A stretch of 6,247 bases of DNA from an uncultured Shinella sp. (GTDB taxonomy: Bacteria; Pseudomonadota; Alphaproteobacteria; Rhizobiales; Rhizobiaceae), in the NCBI GenBank assembly GCA_946481465.1, contig CAMLOC010000231.1, positions 1 to 6,247 on the forward strand, in the 5' to 3' direction. Positions 6,197-6,247 of the stretch are shown here, one piece after another (position 1 is the first letter of the stretch; every line of letters starts with the position of its first letter). The notes beneath the pieces are model-generated. The model had not been told where the DNA came from and made no database searches. It saw only the letters and a program-made list of their open reading frames with translations. The position numbers were made by a program, and so were the translations under genes.

Positions 6197-6247
6197 GATC
6201 ACCGACCTTTCCGTCAACTACGGCACGATCCGCGCGGTGCGCGGCAT
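6189..6247 (+). CDS. LivF-like ABC transporter ATP-binding protein, N-terminus only (cut by window end)
   Basis: Only the first 19 codons lie in the window: MLEITDLSVNYGTIRAVRG, the typical opening strand of LivF-type ATPases (the core ABC motifs come later). The ATG overlaps the LivG-like stop by eight bases and has AAGGGAG (6176-6182) six bases upstream, so coupled translation is likely. It would pair with the LivG-like subunit as the second ATPase. The cut is the window edge, not evidence of truncation in the genome. Confidence 0.82.
   Translation, partial: MLEITDLSVNYGTIRAVRG

Overview
The window looks like chromosome or megaplasmid DNA of a high-GC alphaproteobacterium, most likely a member of the Rhizobiales/Rhizobiaceae. 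This rests on the GC-rich coding, the DUF2171 protein, the RpiR-type regulator with a glutamine-synthetase-like partner, and the branched-chain-type ABC transporter. The genus cannot be fixed by reading alone. No mobile element, tRNA, rRNA or CRISPR array was seen.

Layout. On the minus strand, read right to left, are an RpiR/MurR-family regulator (2531-1635), a glutamine synthetase-like gamma-glutamyl ligase whose start overlaps the regulator's end (1645-332), a probable rho-independent terminator (about 275-310), and a small DUF2171 protein (246-13). On the plus strand, diverging from the regulator, are an N-formylglutamate amidohydrolase-family protein (2679-3485), an isochorismatase-family cysteine hydrolase coupled to it by a one-base overlap (3485-4135), a periplasmic LivJ/LivK-like binding protein (4239-5411), a LivG-like ATPase (5462-6196) and the first 19 codons of a LivF-like ATPase cut by the window end (6189-6247). 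The two permease genes are not in the window and are expected downstream.

The control point is the 147-bp divergent intergenic region 2532-2678. Its core (about 2571-2630) is strongly AT-rich and carries a perfect TAGTCAA/TTGACTA inverted repeat and a 17-bp imperfect direct repeat. The left arm of the inverted repeat doubles as the -35 box of a good rpiR promoter.

How the genes may work together (inference). The layout is that of a regulated catabolic module. A solute is captured in the periplasm and imported by the Liv-type transporter, two C-N hydrolases cleave amide-type bonds, and a GS-like ligase gamma-glutamylates an amine or captures released nitrogen. The RpiR protein probably senses the substrate or an intermediate. 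No other histidine-utilisation genes are visible, so the amidohydrolase is probably not HutG. The substrate is unknown. The cluster is the most interesting item here: every family is known, but I do not recognise a named pathway with this combination.
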